Origin: Eutrigla gurnardus
Taxonomy: Eukaryota; Chordata; Actinopteri; Perciformes; Triglidae
Length of the DNA: 64,000 nt
Reading direction: 5' to 3'
NCBI GenBank assembly: GCA_963514095.1
Contig: OY741266.1
Location: forward strand, 13,759,797 to 13,823,796
This document shows, one piece after another, positions 1 to 12,596 of this stretch; position 1 is the first letter of the stretch, and every line of letters starts with the position of its first letter. A program made the translations under genes and the position numbers. The notes under the pieces are model-generated. The model was given only the letters and a program-made list of their open reading frames with translations, had not been told where the DNA came from and made no database searches.

Positions 1-1141
1 CAATGTTTACTGAGATAGGAATCAAGAGAGACGTAGGGTCTTTAGTCGCCCCTGGTGGCCATTAGAAAGAATGCTAATTTAAGACACTTCAGCATGGGCT
101 TCACTTTTCGGAGGTTGCCGCATGTATGTGCCATGCTGCAGCATATAGGAGTACCATGGTGGCCGTCACGAAAATGTGACGCAGCCAGTGTTCAGTGTTT
201 GTCCATTCTGGGCTTCTGTAGAAACAGGTCAGCCTGCTCTGTGAAGGGGACTGTAGTTATGAAAACACAACCGCTGTTATTTTCAGGCGATTATGGAGTT
301 AAGAAAACATACTCATTAGCTATTAATAATATATTCCACTTGTGCCAACAATGCAACACAATGCTCATTTGCAGAGGAGAAGTTGCACTGGAGAGAGCTA
401 CAGTTTAAGACCCTTTGTTTCGTGTTTTCACATTGGAAAACGACCTGCTTGAGGTTGTTCAAAGCCTAAAAGCTGACAGCAACTAGTAGCTAAGTAACAC
501 CTGTTGCTCACTGTCTGCTCCCCCAAAGCCCATAAACTACCATGGCTGCTGCCCTTCAAGACAGGACATGACAGGATCATTTAATGGTAAAAAGAAATGG
601 ACAAAAACGAATTAAATAATTCATAATTTGCACTCATTCCGCAATTATCCTAAATGACATAGAGAAGCACAAGTGAAGACATAAAAACACATTTGAAAAA
701 CAATTTCTAGTTTCTTTAATTGCTGCGTTAATTGGAAGCGGTCGATCTGTGAGTTATCAGGTTACATAAAATAATAGGCTGCATTTAGACGCACGCGCGC
801 GTGCGCGCACACACGCAATCAGTCACTGGGCTCTCTATCTGATCTTAGCTTGACTGGCACCCGCATCGCCGTCGCAACTCCGCGCAAACAGACTCCGAGT
901 GAGGGAGAGACGCGCTCAGACGCAGCAGCTGCTGACCGGGGAACGGCTTCATGATCTCTGACGGACCAGAGCGCTGCTCTGCTCATGAGAGAGAGGGAGA
1001 GAGAGTGAAAAAGAACCATGTGCTGCAAATAACTTAACTATTCCAGTTATACCTGCAATCGCTCTGTCGTTGTCAGGCTGCTGCAGATGCGTTTTACTGG
1101 TTGGGCTACTTGTTAACTTGGAATATACTTTTTAATTACCG
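1..1141. other. Left-edge flank and mchr1 upstream region
   Basis: No convincing coding exon was found here. About 40-140 matches the end of a dispersed teleost repeat also seen at 31290-31880 and 42874-43216. Positions 790-817 are an alternating purine/pyrimidine CG/CA run. Positions 820-1141 are relatively GC-rich, lie directly before the mchr1 start codon and should contain its 5' UTR and core promoter. I see no clear TATA box, so the transcription start cannot be placed. Confidence 0.5.
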
Positions 1142-1199
1142 ATGGATTTTTTAAACGATTCTAATTTTTCCCTCGGAAACACCAATTCAACAACAACAG
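1142..1199 (+). CDS. mchr1: mchr1 coding exon 1
   Basis: Encodes the first 19 residues plus one base of codon 20: a short Asn/Ser/Thr-rich extracellular tail with three N-glycosylation sequons. The start is the ATG at 1142. It ends at a good donor, CAG|GTAAGA. The phase-1 end joins the CT at the start of exon 2 to make an alanine codon. Confidence 0.85.
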
Positions 1200-2887
1200 G
1201 TAAGATCAGCCAGCTCGTGATATGCGGCAGTCCAGTTAATGTCGCATACATACCTTTTATAAGCGCCATAACTGCATTCAACGTGTAAAAAACAATCAAA
1301 AAAGAAAGTGTCCACTTGTCATTTTTTCTTCTTCTTCTTCGTCCCTAAGTTACATTGTATCCTTGCAATCATACAAGCTTTCATAATCTACTCAGAAATT
1401 CAGGCTGCAGTGATTTCCCTTCACAGCCCGATATGTTTGATGTGAAATATGAAATGTGACTTCATTCATCTCACCAATTCCTGTTGATGAAAAAAAAAAT
1501 GACTGCAACCTATGTCAAGGTCTAACAGGGTCTCACAAGCACATTCACAGGGCGCGTGCCCCCATCATCTTCTAGCTGGGCTTTGTGCTGTGTTGAAAGT
1601 GCCAACACACACACGCCTCATGCACTTTCACGGAAATCAATCATGTCCGCACTGAAATCATCCCTCAGTGCTCAATGCACAATAAATCTACCCTTGTAAT
1701 AATCACCTGTCAAAACAACATCCTTGAATGTATTACCCTGTATAACTAACGTTAATAATAATGAATGGCCTTCATACAATGTAAGCTTTCATATCAATCT
1801 ACAATACAGTATGATATTATTATAAGTATTGAACTGCTGCTCCCTCCCCTTCCTGTCTCCAGCTGTAGATGGGGCCCTTCACTCCAGCGCCATCCTCCCG
1901 GTCATCTATGGCATCATCTGCTTCCTTGGCCTCATGGGGAACTGCATTGTCATCTACACGATCATGAAGAAGACCAAGTGCCGCGCCAAGCAAACCGTTC
2001 CGGACATCTTTATCTTGAATTTGTCAATTGTTGACCTCCTGTTTCTCCTCGGGATGCCGTTCCTCATCCACCAGCTGCTTGGTAACGGCACCTGGCACTT
2101 TGGAGCCGCGATGTGTACGGTCATTACTGCGCTTGACTCCAATAGCCAGATCGTCAGTACTTACATCCTCACTGCAATGACCCTAGATCGTTACCTGGCT
2201 ACGGTCCACCCCATCCGCTTCAACTACATCCGCACGCCTTGTGTGGCCGCGCTGGCCATAGCCCTGGTGTGGGGCTTGTCCTTACTCACCATCATCCCCG
2301 TGTGGATGTACGCGGGCCTGATGCCTCTAACAGACGGCCTGGTGGCCTGTGCCCTCCTCCTGCCCGACGCAATCACTGACATATACTGGTTTACGCTTTA
2401 CCAGTTCTTCTTGGCGTTTGCTATACCGTTGGTCATCATCTGCCTGGTGTTCTTCAAGATCCTCCAGCACATGTCCACCAGTGTGGCCCCGCTGCCCCCG
2501 CGGAGTTTGAGGATGCGCACCAGGAAGGTGACCCGGATGGCGGTGGCCATCTGCCTGGCCTTCTTCATCTGCTGGGCCCCTTACTACATCCTTCAGCTGG
2601 CCCACCTCGGGGTGCAGAAGCCAAGCCTGGCGTTCTCCTACGCCTACAACATAGCCATCAGCATGGGATACGCTAACAGCTGCATCAACCCGTTCCTCTA
2701 CATTATCCTCAGCGAGACCTTCAAGAGACAGTTCCTCAGGGCTGTGCGCCCGGTGAATAGGAAGTTCCGCGTGAACCCGAGCACCACTGACGGGGGAAGC
2801 ATGAGTGTGAGAATGGTGGTACCTGAAGGGGCTCGTCAGGAGCCGGCCTCTGGGGAGATGATGCCATCCGACATGGCCCCGCAATGA
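1142..2887 (+). CDS. mchr1: Melanin-concentrating hormone receptor 1 (two exons joined)
   Basis: Class A GPCR for melanin-concentrating hormone, a plasma-membrane receptor that in fish is linked to body colour and feeding. The coding sequence is 1142-1199 joined to 1863-2887 and gives 360 residues, close to the roughly 353 of mammalian MCHR1. The N-terminus has three N-glycosylation sequons (N5, N8, N15). Seven hydrophobic segments follow. Visible landmarks are GN at 45-46 (TM1), D77 in NLSIVDLL (TM2), C104 and C182 for the extracellular disulfide, D111 in TALDSNSQ (the amine-binding aspartate of this family), DRY 128-130, FFICWAPYY in TM6 and NSCINPFLY in TM7. The phase-1 intron after the short N-terminus matches the two-exon layout I recall for mammalian MCHR1. 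Fish have more than one mchr1 paralogue, and I cannot say whether this is a or b. Confidence 0.93.
1200..1862 (+). other. mchr1: mchr1 intron
   Basis: A 663-bp GT-AG intron. It starts GTAAGATC and ends in a strong pyrimidine tract followed by CAG. I see no repeat or other gene inside it. Confidence 0.85.
1863..2887 (+). CDS. mchr1: mchr1 coding exon 2 (TM1-TM7 and C-tail)
   Basis: Carries all seven transmembrane segments and the cytoplasmic tail, residues 20-360. An in-frame ATG at 1829 lies in the intron's 3' end and would give a 352-residue reading. I reject it because the pyrimidine tract and CAG acceptor sit between it and the conserved sequence. The coding part is GC-rich compared with its AT-rich surroundings. 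The tail after helix 8 (ETFKRQFLRAV) is short and diverges from mammalian MCHR1. Confidence 0.92.
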
Positions 2888-3036
2888 AAAGGAATCAAGA
2901 CAACATCAGCACAAGAACACACACACACACACACACACACACACATTTACTGTTTCTAAACAGTAATGTCTGCACATTGACTCCAATCAACCATTTAATT
3001 TAAATAATACAGTTGCTGTTTTTCAGCCAAGACCTG

Positions 3037-3042
3037 AATAAA
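3037..3042 (+). terminator. Candidate mchr1 polyadenylation signal
   Basis: The first canonical AATAAA downstream of the mchr1 stop, 150 bp away and just past a short (CA)n run at 2918-2945. The position is plausible for a compact 3' UTR. There is no transcript evidence. Confidence 0.5.
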
Positions 3043-3841
3043 CGTTAAATGTTTTTCTCCCATCATTCACAATCATGCAAAGCACAATCACCACCACTGA
3101 TTTACATACCAGCTTGTTACTGGGCTTGAGCACAGTTCAGTTTACTCATTTATAGCAAATTGCAAACAAATTGGTCTATTTGCTGAAAATGTCGGTTAAC
3201 ATTTAATTGACTTGAGGTTGTGCACATATGATACAAAAAAATCTCAATCGAACCTTGTTGTCCAGTTGAGCATATTGACGCGTCCGACAGTCCATTGATC
3301 TATCTTTTGATAAATATGTATTTTGAGAATCGGGCTACAGGCCTGGGTTTGACACCAGCAGTGTGATTTGGCTCAGTGAGTTCAGCCTGAAGGCAGATCA
3401 TAAGATATTGCACCTTGTTTTCTTTCACAGCAAACTGCCAGTGAATAACATTGGAGAAGACAATCATGTGGAGTTCATGAGGTCAATCCATATGATGTTC
3501 CCCCAGGCCACTTCCTCTCTGATAGAGTCATACAGCTTGACATTATCCTTTCTAAGCATTTTCTTACAGAGCGTCTTGTTTGTCAGGTCAAAATGTTCTC
3601 ATACAACACCAGCCGGTCCTGCATCTCATTATAATGAATACACTCACATCACACGTTTAGTGTAATATATAGACAGGACATTATAATTAAGAACATAATA
3701 TCTGTGTGCATCCATGCAGTGTACCAATTAGATGCTTGCGGCTGTGTATGACTTGTACACAATAATGGAATAAGATGCATGAAAAGGAGTTTGTGTTTTT
3801 CTAAATTATTGAGGTATTGATCTGTTTGCATGTCTGTTGAA

Positions 3842-4052
3842 GGGCAGTTCAACCCCCAAACCATAAACTACTTTTTTTCTCACACCTGCAGTACAATTTA
3901 GGTGTCTAGGTTGTTTCTGTGTAATTTTCCTAGTTGTGGAGATCTGTCTGCCCTCTCTCCCATGTAAACGGACTATGTATCTCAGCTTGCGATGCTCAAA
4001 GATTTTGAACTAGAGGAAAAATATGTATTTTTGATTTGGGGGTGAACTGTCC
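3842..4052. mobile_element. Small MITE-like element with imperfect terminal inverted repeats
   Basis: The left end reads GGGCAGTTCAACCCCCAAA. The reverse complement of the right end (4035-4052) reads GGACAGTTCACCCCCAAA, one substitution and one indel apart. About 210 bp, with no coding capacity. No clear target-site duplication was seen, so the class is unknown. Confidence 0.55.
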
Positions 4053-5015
4053 GATTAAAGTTTAGTTGTCGCAAATATCCTGCAATCATTCCACATATAA
4101 AATTGTCATATTAGAAAAATGCTTGTGAATATGATTCAACACACTTAGAAAGTGTAAAAACAAACAAAATAAATGCAGCGAGAGACTAATTGAAATAATT
4201 TTCATTTGGAAACAATCAAAAGTTGAGCTAGGACCCTTTACCTTGAATAAGTTAAATGGCAATTTGTCAGCAGTGTGAAGTGGATTCTGACTCAGTCATG
4301 AATATAAATGAAGTGCTGTGTCCTCTTGATGACCTCATATGTCAAATCTAAAAGAGTGACATTGAGCAATGTAATGTATTTAATGTCAATGTGTAGCGTG
4401 GTGATGGTGTAATGATATGTTTGGGAAGGCTTATTAATGTCTTGCTGAATATGAAACTCAGGGTTTCTCAACCTTTTCTAGCTCGTGATCAACTTTTCAG
4501 AGTCTCACAATTGACTTGACGCCAGCAATTACAGTTGTGAAGTCGTTACTAAACCAGCCTGTTTTTGTAAAGGGAGCTGGGAATTAATGGCACACAAATT
4601 GATGATGGAGTTTATAATTTTATTATAAAATAGATATAAATCAAACAGTCAGTATTTGTCAATCTGCTAATCTACTAATCAAAGCAAACGCCATCTGCTC
4701 CCGACACTAAGGATGAGAAACTCTGGTGTAACTGTTGTTGTTGTCCATTATGAAGCAAGAGTGTGGAAAAAAAGTGAAAAAAAAGTCTCATGTCAAAAAC
4801 ATGAGCAGCTTTGTTTATCGGATGACAGAACAATTGGTTGTACTGTTGTGAGCACAAATCAATACGTATACTGTGAAAGAAATGTTTTATTGACACTGTT
4901 TACTATATGTACCGTGGTTGTTTTTGTGTCTGCGTTCTCTGGTAGTTAATGTAAAATACTTTCAAATTTTCATTGTCAGTCATGAATTTAATATTGTAGT
5001 TGGACTATCCAGAAG

Positions 5016-5017
<2 letters not shown>

Positions 5018-5050
<33 letters not shown>
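5018..5050. repeat. (TG)n microsatellite
   Basis: Uninterrupted TG dinucleotides, about 16 units. Confidence 0.9.
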
Positions 5051-5052
<2 letters not shown>

Positions 5053-6264
5053 GGGGGAGAACAAAAAAAGCATATTTTGCTGGAGCTCAGTACTCCTCCT
5101 ACAGATGCCTCCTGTGGTTTGATACAGATTTTAACTCAGATCTTCCAGGTTCATCTATAAACATTTGGATTGCTTGCAAACAAGGAGACAGTCTATGCAG
5201 GAAATTAATACTTATTTTTATCAGACATTTAAGTATCAGACATTTAATCAATTGCATCTCTCCGGGGAGAGAAGAGATGGAGCAGCACTCAAGGAGAAAG
5301 CTGCCCTTAAGAGAGTGCAGATGAAAGACCAAAGCACTAAATAAAAGGCCACCAGACAGAAACGGCTGGATGACATTCACAATCACTTAGCAACATTAAT
5401 ATGTTGCACAATGCAATCTAATTTTCACAGAGTGACACAGGCTCATTAACTGGATTTATTGTAAGGGGAAGTGGGGTGAAGGTGGAGGTGGAGGTGGAGT
5501 GCATGAGGTGATGGCCAGCTGGAAACGTTGCGCTGCAGACGGTGAAGGAATAGTGAGTGGAAGGCGAGGTTTTGTGAGGTGGCGTCTGTATGACAGAAGT
5601 AAATGTCCATCTTGTTTGTAATCATTGGCACGAATTCCATTACAAACCTAAAACGTTGTGGCACATGGTCAGAAAGGGCAGCCGATCAAAGGTTAAATAT
5701 GTCGTCACATTGTATGTTGCCCCGCCTCTCAACCAGCGAGCAGAGAGAGAGCGTGCAGCGGTGGTCGAGCGAGCTAGAGCATCAAAAGAGATAGGGAGTG
5801 CATTATTGCATTAGTGAGAACAATAAAGCGAGAATGAGAAGAATAAAACGTTATGAATGTATGGAGCTTCATCCTGCTGTGGCAGACCAGTGAGCCTTGG
5901 TACCTGATAAGTCAGCGATATGGGAATGAAGACAGGCTGCACACTCTGCTTATTGGCTCCCCCCCCACACACATTGGCTCCAAATGTTGTTTGCTGACGT
6001 CCATAAAGGTCACGAATACAGAAACATAATGAGAAAATACAGGCAGAGGATATAAACCTCGCTATCAGGGTGTAGGAGCTGTGAGACCTTAGCACAATGT
6101 CAGAATGGAACAGTAACTTTTCTCAGCAACACAGCAGTGAAGACTCAAACATTGAGTGAGCTGTCAGACTTTCCTATAAAGGAGGGTATTATTCGTTTTT
6201 ATATCCAGCACAGTTAAAGACAACTCTGAGCTCATCACTGAAATCAACCAGTGGTTTTTTTTTA

Positions 6265-6660
6265 ATGGGGTTGCAGAACAGGCGAACCCAAATGCAGACA
6301 CGGACGAGGAGGCAGCACTGCCGTTAAATGATTTATTGCAGAGTTTGAGGTAAAAGGGGATATCTAGCCAGGGAAGAGCAGGTCACAGGGGATGACTTGT
6401 AGGCTTGGATAATCGGGAGGGTGAGGGGGAAGCCATGGTTGAGTTGAACAGGGAGGAGGAGCTGGACTGATGAGACAAAGAGTTGGAGACAAGGACCAGT
6501 GCAGAGCAGATGGGTTCAGACCTAGAAGGGCTTCAAACGCAGACTAACGGGAAGTACGATCCAGCAAGGTGAACCTGGCAGAGCTGAGTCTTTGTAGAAG
6601 TCCTGATTATTGGATGGGCTGCAGCTGGTGAAGCTCTGCTCTGCCTCAGTAGCACCTGAC
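6265..6660. repeat. Possible degenerate interspersed repeat
   Basis: Its composition and phrases (CCAAATGCAGACAC, then TGATTTATTGCAGAG, then gap-rich G/A text) resemble a repeat I recall from several fish genomes. No second copy in this window and no terminal repeats were found, so this is weak. Confidence 0.25.
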
Positions 6661-6989
6661 TGCACTGAAGTAATCATCCACCAGAGAGAGAGACACACAG
6701 AGAGAGGCGGGGGCACTGAGGGCATGGCAGATGTCCCCATGGGCAGATGTGACAGCTTTGCAGATTCCCATTTCTTCAAAACATATTGCTGCAAATAAGT
6801 GTTTATGTAAATGTAATTGAGACTGGTTTGGAAATGTAAGAAGCTTATATACACACACCCCAAGTCAAACGTCTGCTGTATTCTTCCCGGCTATAATCCT
6901 GTTTTTTTAAATTGACAGGAGACATGAGAGTCAGATGAGATGTGAAAAACTGGTGTGAGTCCAGATAAAATGAATTGGGGCTTATCAAT

Positions 6990-7138
<149 letters not shown>

Positions 7139-7650
7139 TCTTTAGGTTCACCAGTACAGGGGGAAACTTGCCTTTGCTGCCACGTCTTTAAAAGTTGGAT
7201 CCTAATGCACCTGAATACAACCAGTGCAACCAGAATATTCCCATCAAAAGCAGTCGATCAATTAATAATAAATACTCTAAACTCAGAAAAAAAGTAATCA
7301 CACGGCCACAGCAAAGCCTTAATTAATACAATAAAACGATTTGATGAAAGCCCATGAATTCCAGCAGTTGTGTATCTGCTGCCAGACCTCTGCTGCTGGC
7401 TCCATCGTGGCTCAGTCACTGGTTTCGCTCGGCTGAGTATTTGGCTCGGTTACAACGGGCTCCCCATACGTCGACACTCCTCGTGGGCCTCCAGGCCAAC
7501 ACAACACATAACTAAGAAGGAAACTAAGCCTGGGAAAGGCGCCAACAGCACACCAATCATCTCTCCACCTCCCTAAGTGGAGGACAGGTGCTGCTTATTA
7601 GATAATGTAACTAATCAGGTGGCACGTTCTCGCAGGTAACATGGGGAGAG

Positions 7651-10600
7651 ACGCAAGGTAGACGATATCAGGTTTGTGAGAAATTCATGAGAGACAACCA
7701 GACGGAGAGGGCTTCTGTTGCAGAGTTTATCACAGCAATGGATAGATTTTTCATACAACATATATACGTCCTTTAATGGACCATGCCAGTGTTACATGTC
7801 ATTGTCCATCGACAACATCACCCACCACATACACCTCTCTTGGCTCTGATTGACAGCTCAGACGGCGGAACCAAATTATAAAGGAGGTCAACGGTTGGAT
7901 GACATTTTAACGGCTTTTAATACAGTAATTTTAGATAAAATAAACAATGCAGTAATTTCCACAAGGTTGAATTTCCTAAACCCTGAGACCCTGAGAGATT
8001 GTTTTTATACATCGTTTCAACATGAATGAAAGCAAACGATGTTTAAAACAGGTAGTTCTCCTAAATACACTGTGGACACAAAATAGAAGGGAATCTCTGC
8101 TAATGGAGAGTCAGATTTAGATCAGTAATAAGTAGAGTGACAGGGATTATGGGATGTGGCAGCCTGGGAAGACAAATATTGACAATGATTACTTGCCAAA
8201 AGTGTTTAATGTGTTTGGGCATAACTTTCCAGGCTATTATGTATGCAGTGAAAACTCTTATTATAATCCCATTTTAATGGGATTTGCCCAGTGAATTTAA
8301 TGCTGTAGAGTATCATAATGTATGAGTCGCAGGTTGGCTTTTTTTGTCATGCGGTCTAGCTCCCATTTAAATGATGGTATGGATGGTGATTAGACTGTGA
8401 TATTATTGTATAATTTATTATAGAGATTTTAATCACTCCTCCAACCGAGTGGACCCACCACCTGCAGGGATATGCATCGGGTGCAACGAAAACCGGGTAC
8501 CTGGGCGCGTCGATCCTACACACAATCAAACTCCCTTCCACTAAAATAGTTCAAATGTGAGATTGTTGCGTTTGGCAACAAAAAGGTGAAAAACACTTTT
8601 AATAAACAATGCCATCTCTGGCATTTTAAACCAAAGACCATGTCTGAAATCTTTACATTCTAATAGTCACATCTCACTTTTACCAGCCAGATTGGAGAAA
8701 TTATTCAAACAGTCTTGTATCATTTTTAAAATATCACTAGAATCAAACCCCTCATGTCCCAAAGTGACCAACAGGAGCTCATCAGTGCTTTTATTTCTAG
8801 TGGGGTGGACTACTGTAATGCATTCTAAAGTGGTCTTCCCAAAGGAACCATTAAGCAGCTTGTTCAGATATACGCTGCTGCTGGAGTGAGAGTAGTGACT
8901 AAGAGAACAGAGCATGTTTCCAATCATTTTCATGTGCTGCAACTATGGTATAAGCAATGAAGCACTGAATGGTTTGAATACTGAATACATCTTCGATATG
9001 CTCAAAGAATAATATCCGAGTGGGGCTCTGAGATTGATGAACTCAGGGCAGTTGCACAGCCCATTATCCAAGTGAAACAAGGTGAAGCAGCATTTAGTTG
9101 CTATGCTGCATACAACAGCAACAAACTACTAGATCTTAGATGTGCATCTGTACTGTAACTGTAGTGATTTGTATATGCAAAACCGTTATCCTTTTTTTAG
9201 GTTTGTTTTTATAATGTATTCATTCTATTCTATTTCATATACTTTGTGTAATTTAATCCTACATTATATATAGATGTTTGATTAGTATTCTTATTTCTGT
9301 AAAGCACACTGAATTGCCCCTGTGTATGAAATGTTGCTATAGCTACATGGTTCAGTGTTATCGTCATTACGGTACTTTGGTTCTCAGCAATATTGTGTCC
9401 ATCCAGTCTCCTACTTTGGGTTCAACCAGTGGACACTTTCAGAGATGCAGTTGCCAAAGATGTCATATTTACCAAAATATTCAATTTGAACATGTCATTA
9501 CATTTTCTGTGAGCTCTGTGCCTGACAACCCATCCAGTGCATCACAAGGCGATGTATTTACATTAGTCTCTGTTCACATTTCAGCCTCCTTTCAGCGATC
9601 CTTCCTCCGAGCCTTTTCCACAGCAGTGAGAGTTGATGCCGCTGACCCCGCCTCAGCCTCATCACTAAATGGATGCAGGATCCATTTGCTGTTGTCAAAC
9701 AGTACTTCTGCAGTTGAAGCTCCTCTCTGTTTGTTTTTCCTTGTAGAGCTTGCCGTATTCTGTTCAGATTGATTTGAGATATTGCGCAGTTTCACATATA
9801 TAATATTCCTGCAGCTACTTGCTCTATTCAACTTGATAAAAAACTATTTGAGGGCTTTGAAAGCTCCCAAGCTTCAAGAAAGTCATCAAGGTCACAATGA
9901 AGCAGAGTTTGTTTAGGGCAACAGACATTAGCACTTTGTTGTTTTCTGTGTAGATGTACTTTTCTATTTCTCTATTTTGACGTGCATTAATGTTCCAGAA
10001 AAATAACAATTTTATGCAGAAGAATGGGTCAAGGCTATTATTAGATGGGTTAATTCAGTTAGTGAATGAAGTAAGTAAACAGTAGGTAAGCTGTAGCAAA
10101 TAGAACACTCCCAGTTTATTCAGAAAAATATGAAACTATTGGGGTATTGCAATGGATCTCACTGCTATTCAGTGTGTAGGTCAACAACTCCCCATCACCA
10201 CATTCTGGTGAATGAGGATGACACGGTCACACACTGGAGAATGCACAAGTAGCTGCTAAGTTGTCTTACTTTGAATATTGGGGAAACCGTGTATTTTAAG
10301 ACAACAATACCTGGTTACTAATAGTGTTTGTTCATTTGTGTAAACTGCCAAAGAAAATTCTGGGTTAAATGACGACTCCATTACCAAAATAGAAAATATT
10401 ACCAAAATGTAAGTTGGGACCTCTTAAAGGATTTCCAGCACCGATACATTTTGCATTACATGTCCATGATAGCTGCGTGCAGTGAGTCTGCAGCTCGATG
10501 CTGCTCAGTGTTGAAAACAGCCTCACCATTTGTACCAAAGGCTAAGAGGATGTTGCAGTCAGGGACGGTGAAGGAAATGTGGTAAATACATCACACCAAG

Positions 10601-12328
10601 GTTGTCAGGATGCATCTCCTGGGGACAATACGTGTACAAAATGTTGGGCTATATAGGTGGAAATTTGACTCAATATTGGAGCTTAAGGAAAGCCAGAGTG
10701 ATTCTTTTCAGAAATCATGAATATCTACACATAAAACTCAAGGCAATATCTATCTCAGGGCTGCAGCCCTGGCTGAGTGGAATCAGCAGCATGGGACCAA
10801 CCTGGTGGCCGTTGTGGCCCAAGCAGAGCAGAACACTTGAGCAGAAGTCCTTTATTGGCAGATCTCCTCTGACCCCACGTCTCTGTGTCTCTGCGGTTTC
10901 TTTTCCTCGTGTTTACGGCACAACATTTCAGACATTCACTCCGTAAACGCCTGACTTTACAGATTCCTCCCATCCATCTGTCTAAATCTAAATCTAATCT
11001 TATCTAAATCAATAAGCAGGGACTTGACATTGCCAGATATTTCAGTCTGGACCAAAATGAACGATAATCAAGTGACCCACAAATATTCCCATCCTGAGAT
11101 CCATGCAGGAATGGCTAAAAGGTGTTTGCATAAACAAACACCTGTTAAAACACATAACAGTATTTTTACTCCTGATCCATACATCCCTCAGGAAGCTGCT
11201 CAATCGTACTAAGTGCTGCTAAAGTAATAGTTAGGGGCATCTGTCAAATCATAGCTGTTGTGGTTCCCAGAAGAGCATTTTGCATTCAATCTCTGACATC
11301 AAAGCTCTTCTGAATGAAATGGCAACGTGCACAGAACATTAAATAAACATCAATCAGACACCACTATTAAGCCGTTGTAATAATTTGCTTGCAAATACTA
11401 CGTCCAGAGCTAGTTCCATGCTTTTTCTTAGCTTCATCAGTTGATGGAAATGTACTTGATATATAATAAAATGACTGAGTGCCCTTATTTATTTGCGCAA
11501 ATAACCTTTAACGGTGAAAGCAGATGAGCAGGATGAGGATAAACAAGAGGACGCTGTGAGATATCTGGCTCAACAGCCGCTGCTTGCACCCCCCACCAAG
11601 ACCACATGTCCAACCTCATCACCTACATTATACCTGACTATCCTCTTAGGCCTTTTGTCACTGGCTTAATTCTCCTCACAGCAGGAGGAAACCAGAATTG
11701 GATACAACGTATGAGGCCATTTTCAAGCGAATCTTGCGGTTAAAAGGAGGAGAACAAAGCAAACACAATACACAATGAACAGGTCCGTGTATCATTTGAT
11801 CATTGCCTTTCAGAAACGGGTAAAAAGCAAAACCTAGTGGTTATTGGATTTTTCATTTAAAAATGCAAAAAAATACAATTGAAATACGTGGTGCTTAAAT
11901 TGAAATTTAAAAAATGGTTTGATCTTCTACCAAAAAATAAAATCACCAGAATGAAAAGAAATGAAATGTTTTGTCATATTGGGACAGAAGCACGGAGTAA
12001 CCCAGGTAACGGCTGTGCAGGTTGACTGTTTCTTTCAAAGGAGGCGGACCAACATGTTTTCTGGAGAGCCACATTTTCATTTTTTTAAAGGGGTAGATGT
12101 GTGGCTTAGGTGAGCTACATAGAGATGTTGTGTTCCCTCAGGGGAAACGTATTGTTTTCTGGGGTTTCAGGTATGCACAGTCCTGAGGGAGTTATAAGTG
12201 AAACGAGAAGTCTTAAGGGACTCACAATTTTCATGGAGCTGTGTGAACTATTTTCAGTGTCTCAGTCACAACACCGTTTTTCAGTAGAAACAGTGCAGAA
12301 CAATATACACATCAGCTGGTTGCACATA
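7651..12328. other. Intergenic region, middle part
   Basis: A LINE relic lies at 8660-9140. Otherwise this is AT-rich sequence with no exon, RNA gene or terminal-repeat element that I can support. The longest open frame (9278-9772, 164 codons) has ordinary intergenic composition and no recognisable motif. Confidence 0.55.
8660..9140 (+). mobile_element. Decayed LINE reverse-transcriptase C-terminal fragment
   Basis: At 8772-8825 the + strand reads QELISAFISSGVDYCNAF, resembling the AFISSRLDYCN stretch common in fish CR1/L2-type LINE ORF2 tails. Near 9083 it reads GEAAFSCYAAYNS, resembling the GEAAFxxYAPxxWN motif at the ORF's end. Frameshifts and stops separate the two, so it is dead. Exact clade is not determinable by eye. 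Confidence 0.6.
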
Positions 12329-12596
12329 CACTATATTGCCAAAAGTATTCGCTCACCTGCTTTGATTCGCATAAGTGACATCCCATTCTTAATCCAACAG
12401 CTTCAACTCTTGCCAGATAGAGAAATGTCCTGACTGGACTCGTTGCACTGAGAGCGACCCATTCTTTCACAGATGTTTGTAGAAACAGTCTGCATGTCTA
12501 GGTGCTTGCTTTTATACACCTGTGGCCATGGAAGTGATTTGAACACCTGATTTCATTTATTTGGATGGGTGAGTGAATACTTTTGGCAATATAGTG
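12329..12596. mobile_element. Tc1/mariner-type MITE, 268 bp
   Basis: The ends are inverted repeats of about 29 bp that differ at one base. The left end begins CACTATATTGCCAAAAGTAT and the right end finishes ATACTTTTGGCAATATAGTG. The element is flanked on both sides by TA, the Tc1/mariner target. It has no transposase, so it is a non-autonomous copy. The near-identity of the ends suggests it is not very old. Confidence 0.85.

Noticed and set aside
1829..1862. Alternative mchr1 start at the ATG at 1829
   Set aside because: It would read through the pyrimidine tract and acceptor. The upstream exon with N-glycosylation sequons and a matching phase-1 donor explains the N-terminus better.
2327..2884. 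185-codon open frame on the minus strand under mchr1
   Set aside because: It is the antisense shadow of the GC-rich receptor exon, with no motif and no splice context.
9278..9772. 164-codon intergenic open frame on +
   Set aside because: AT-rich composition, no domain, no splice or promoter context. Length alone is within chance for this amount of sequence.
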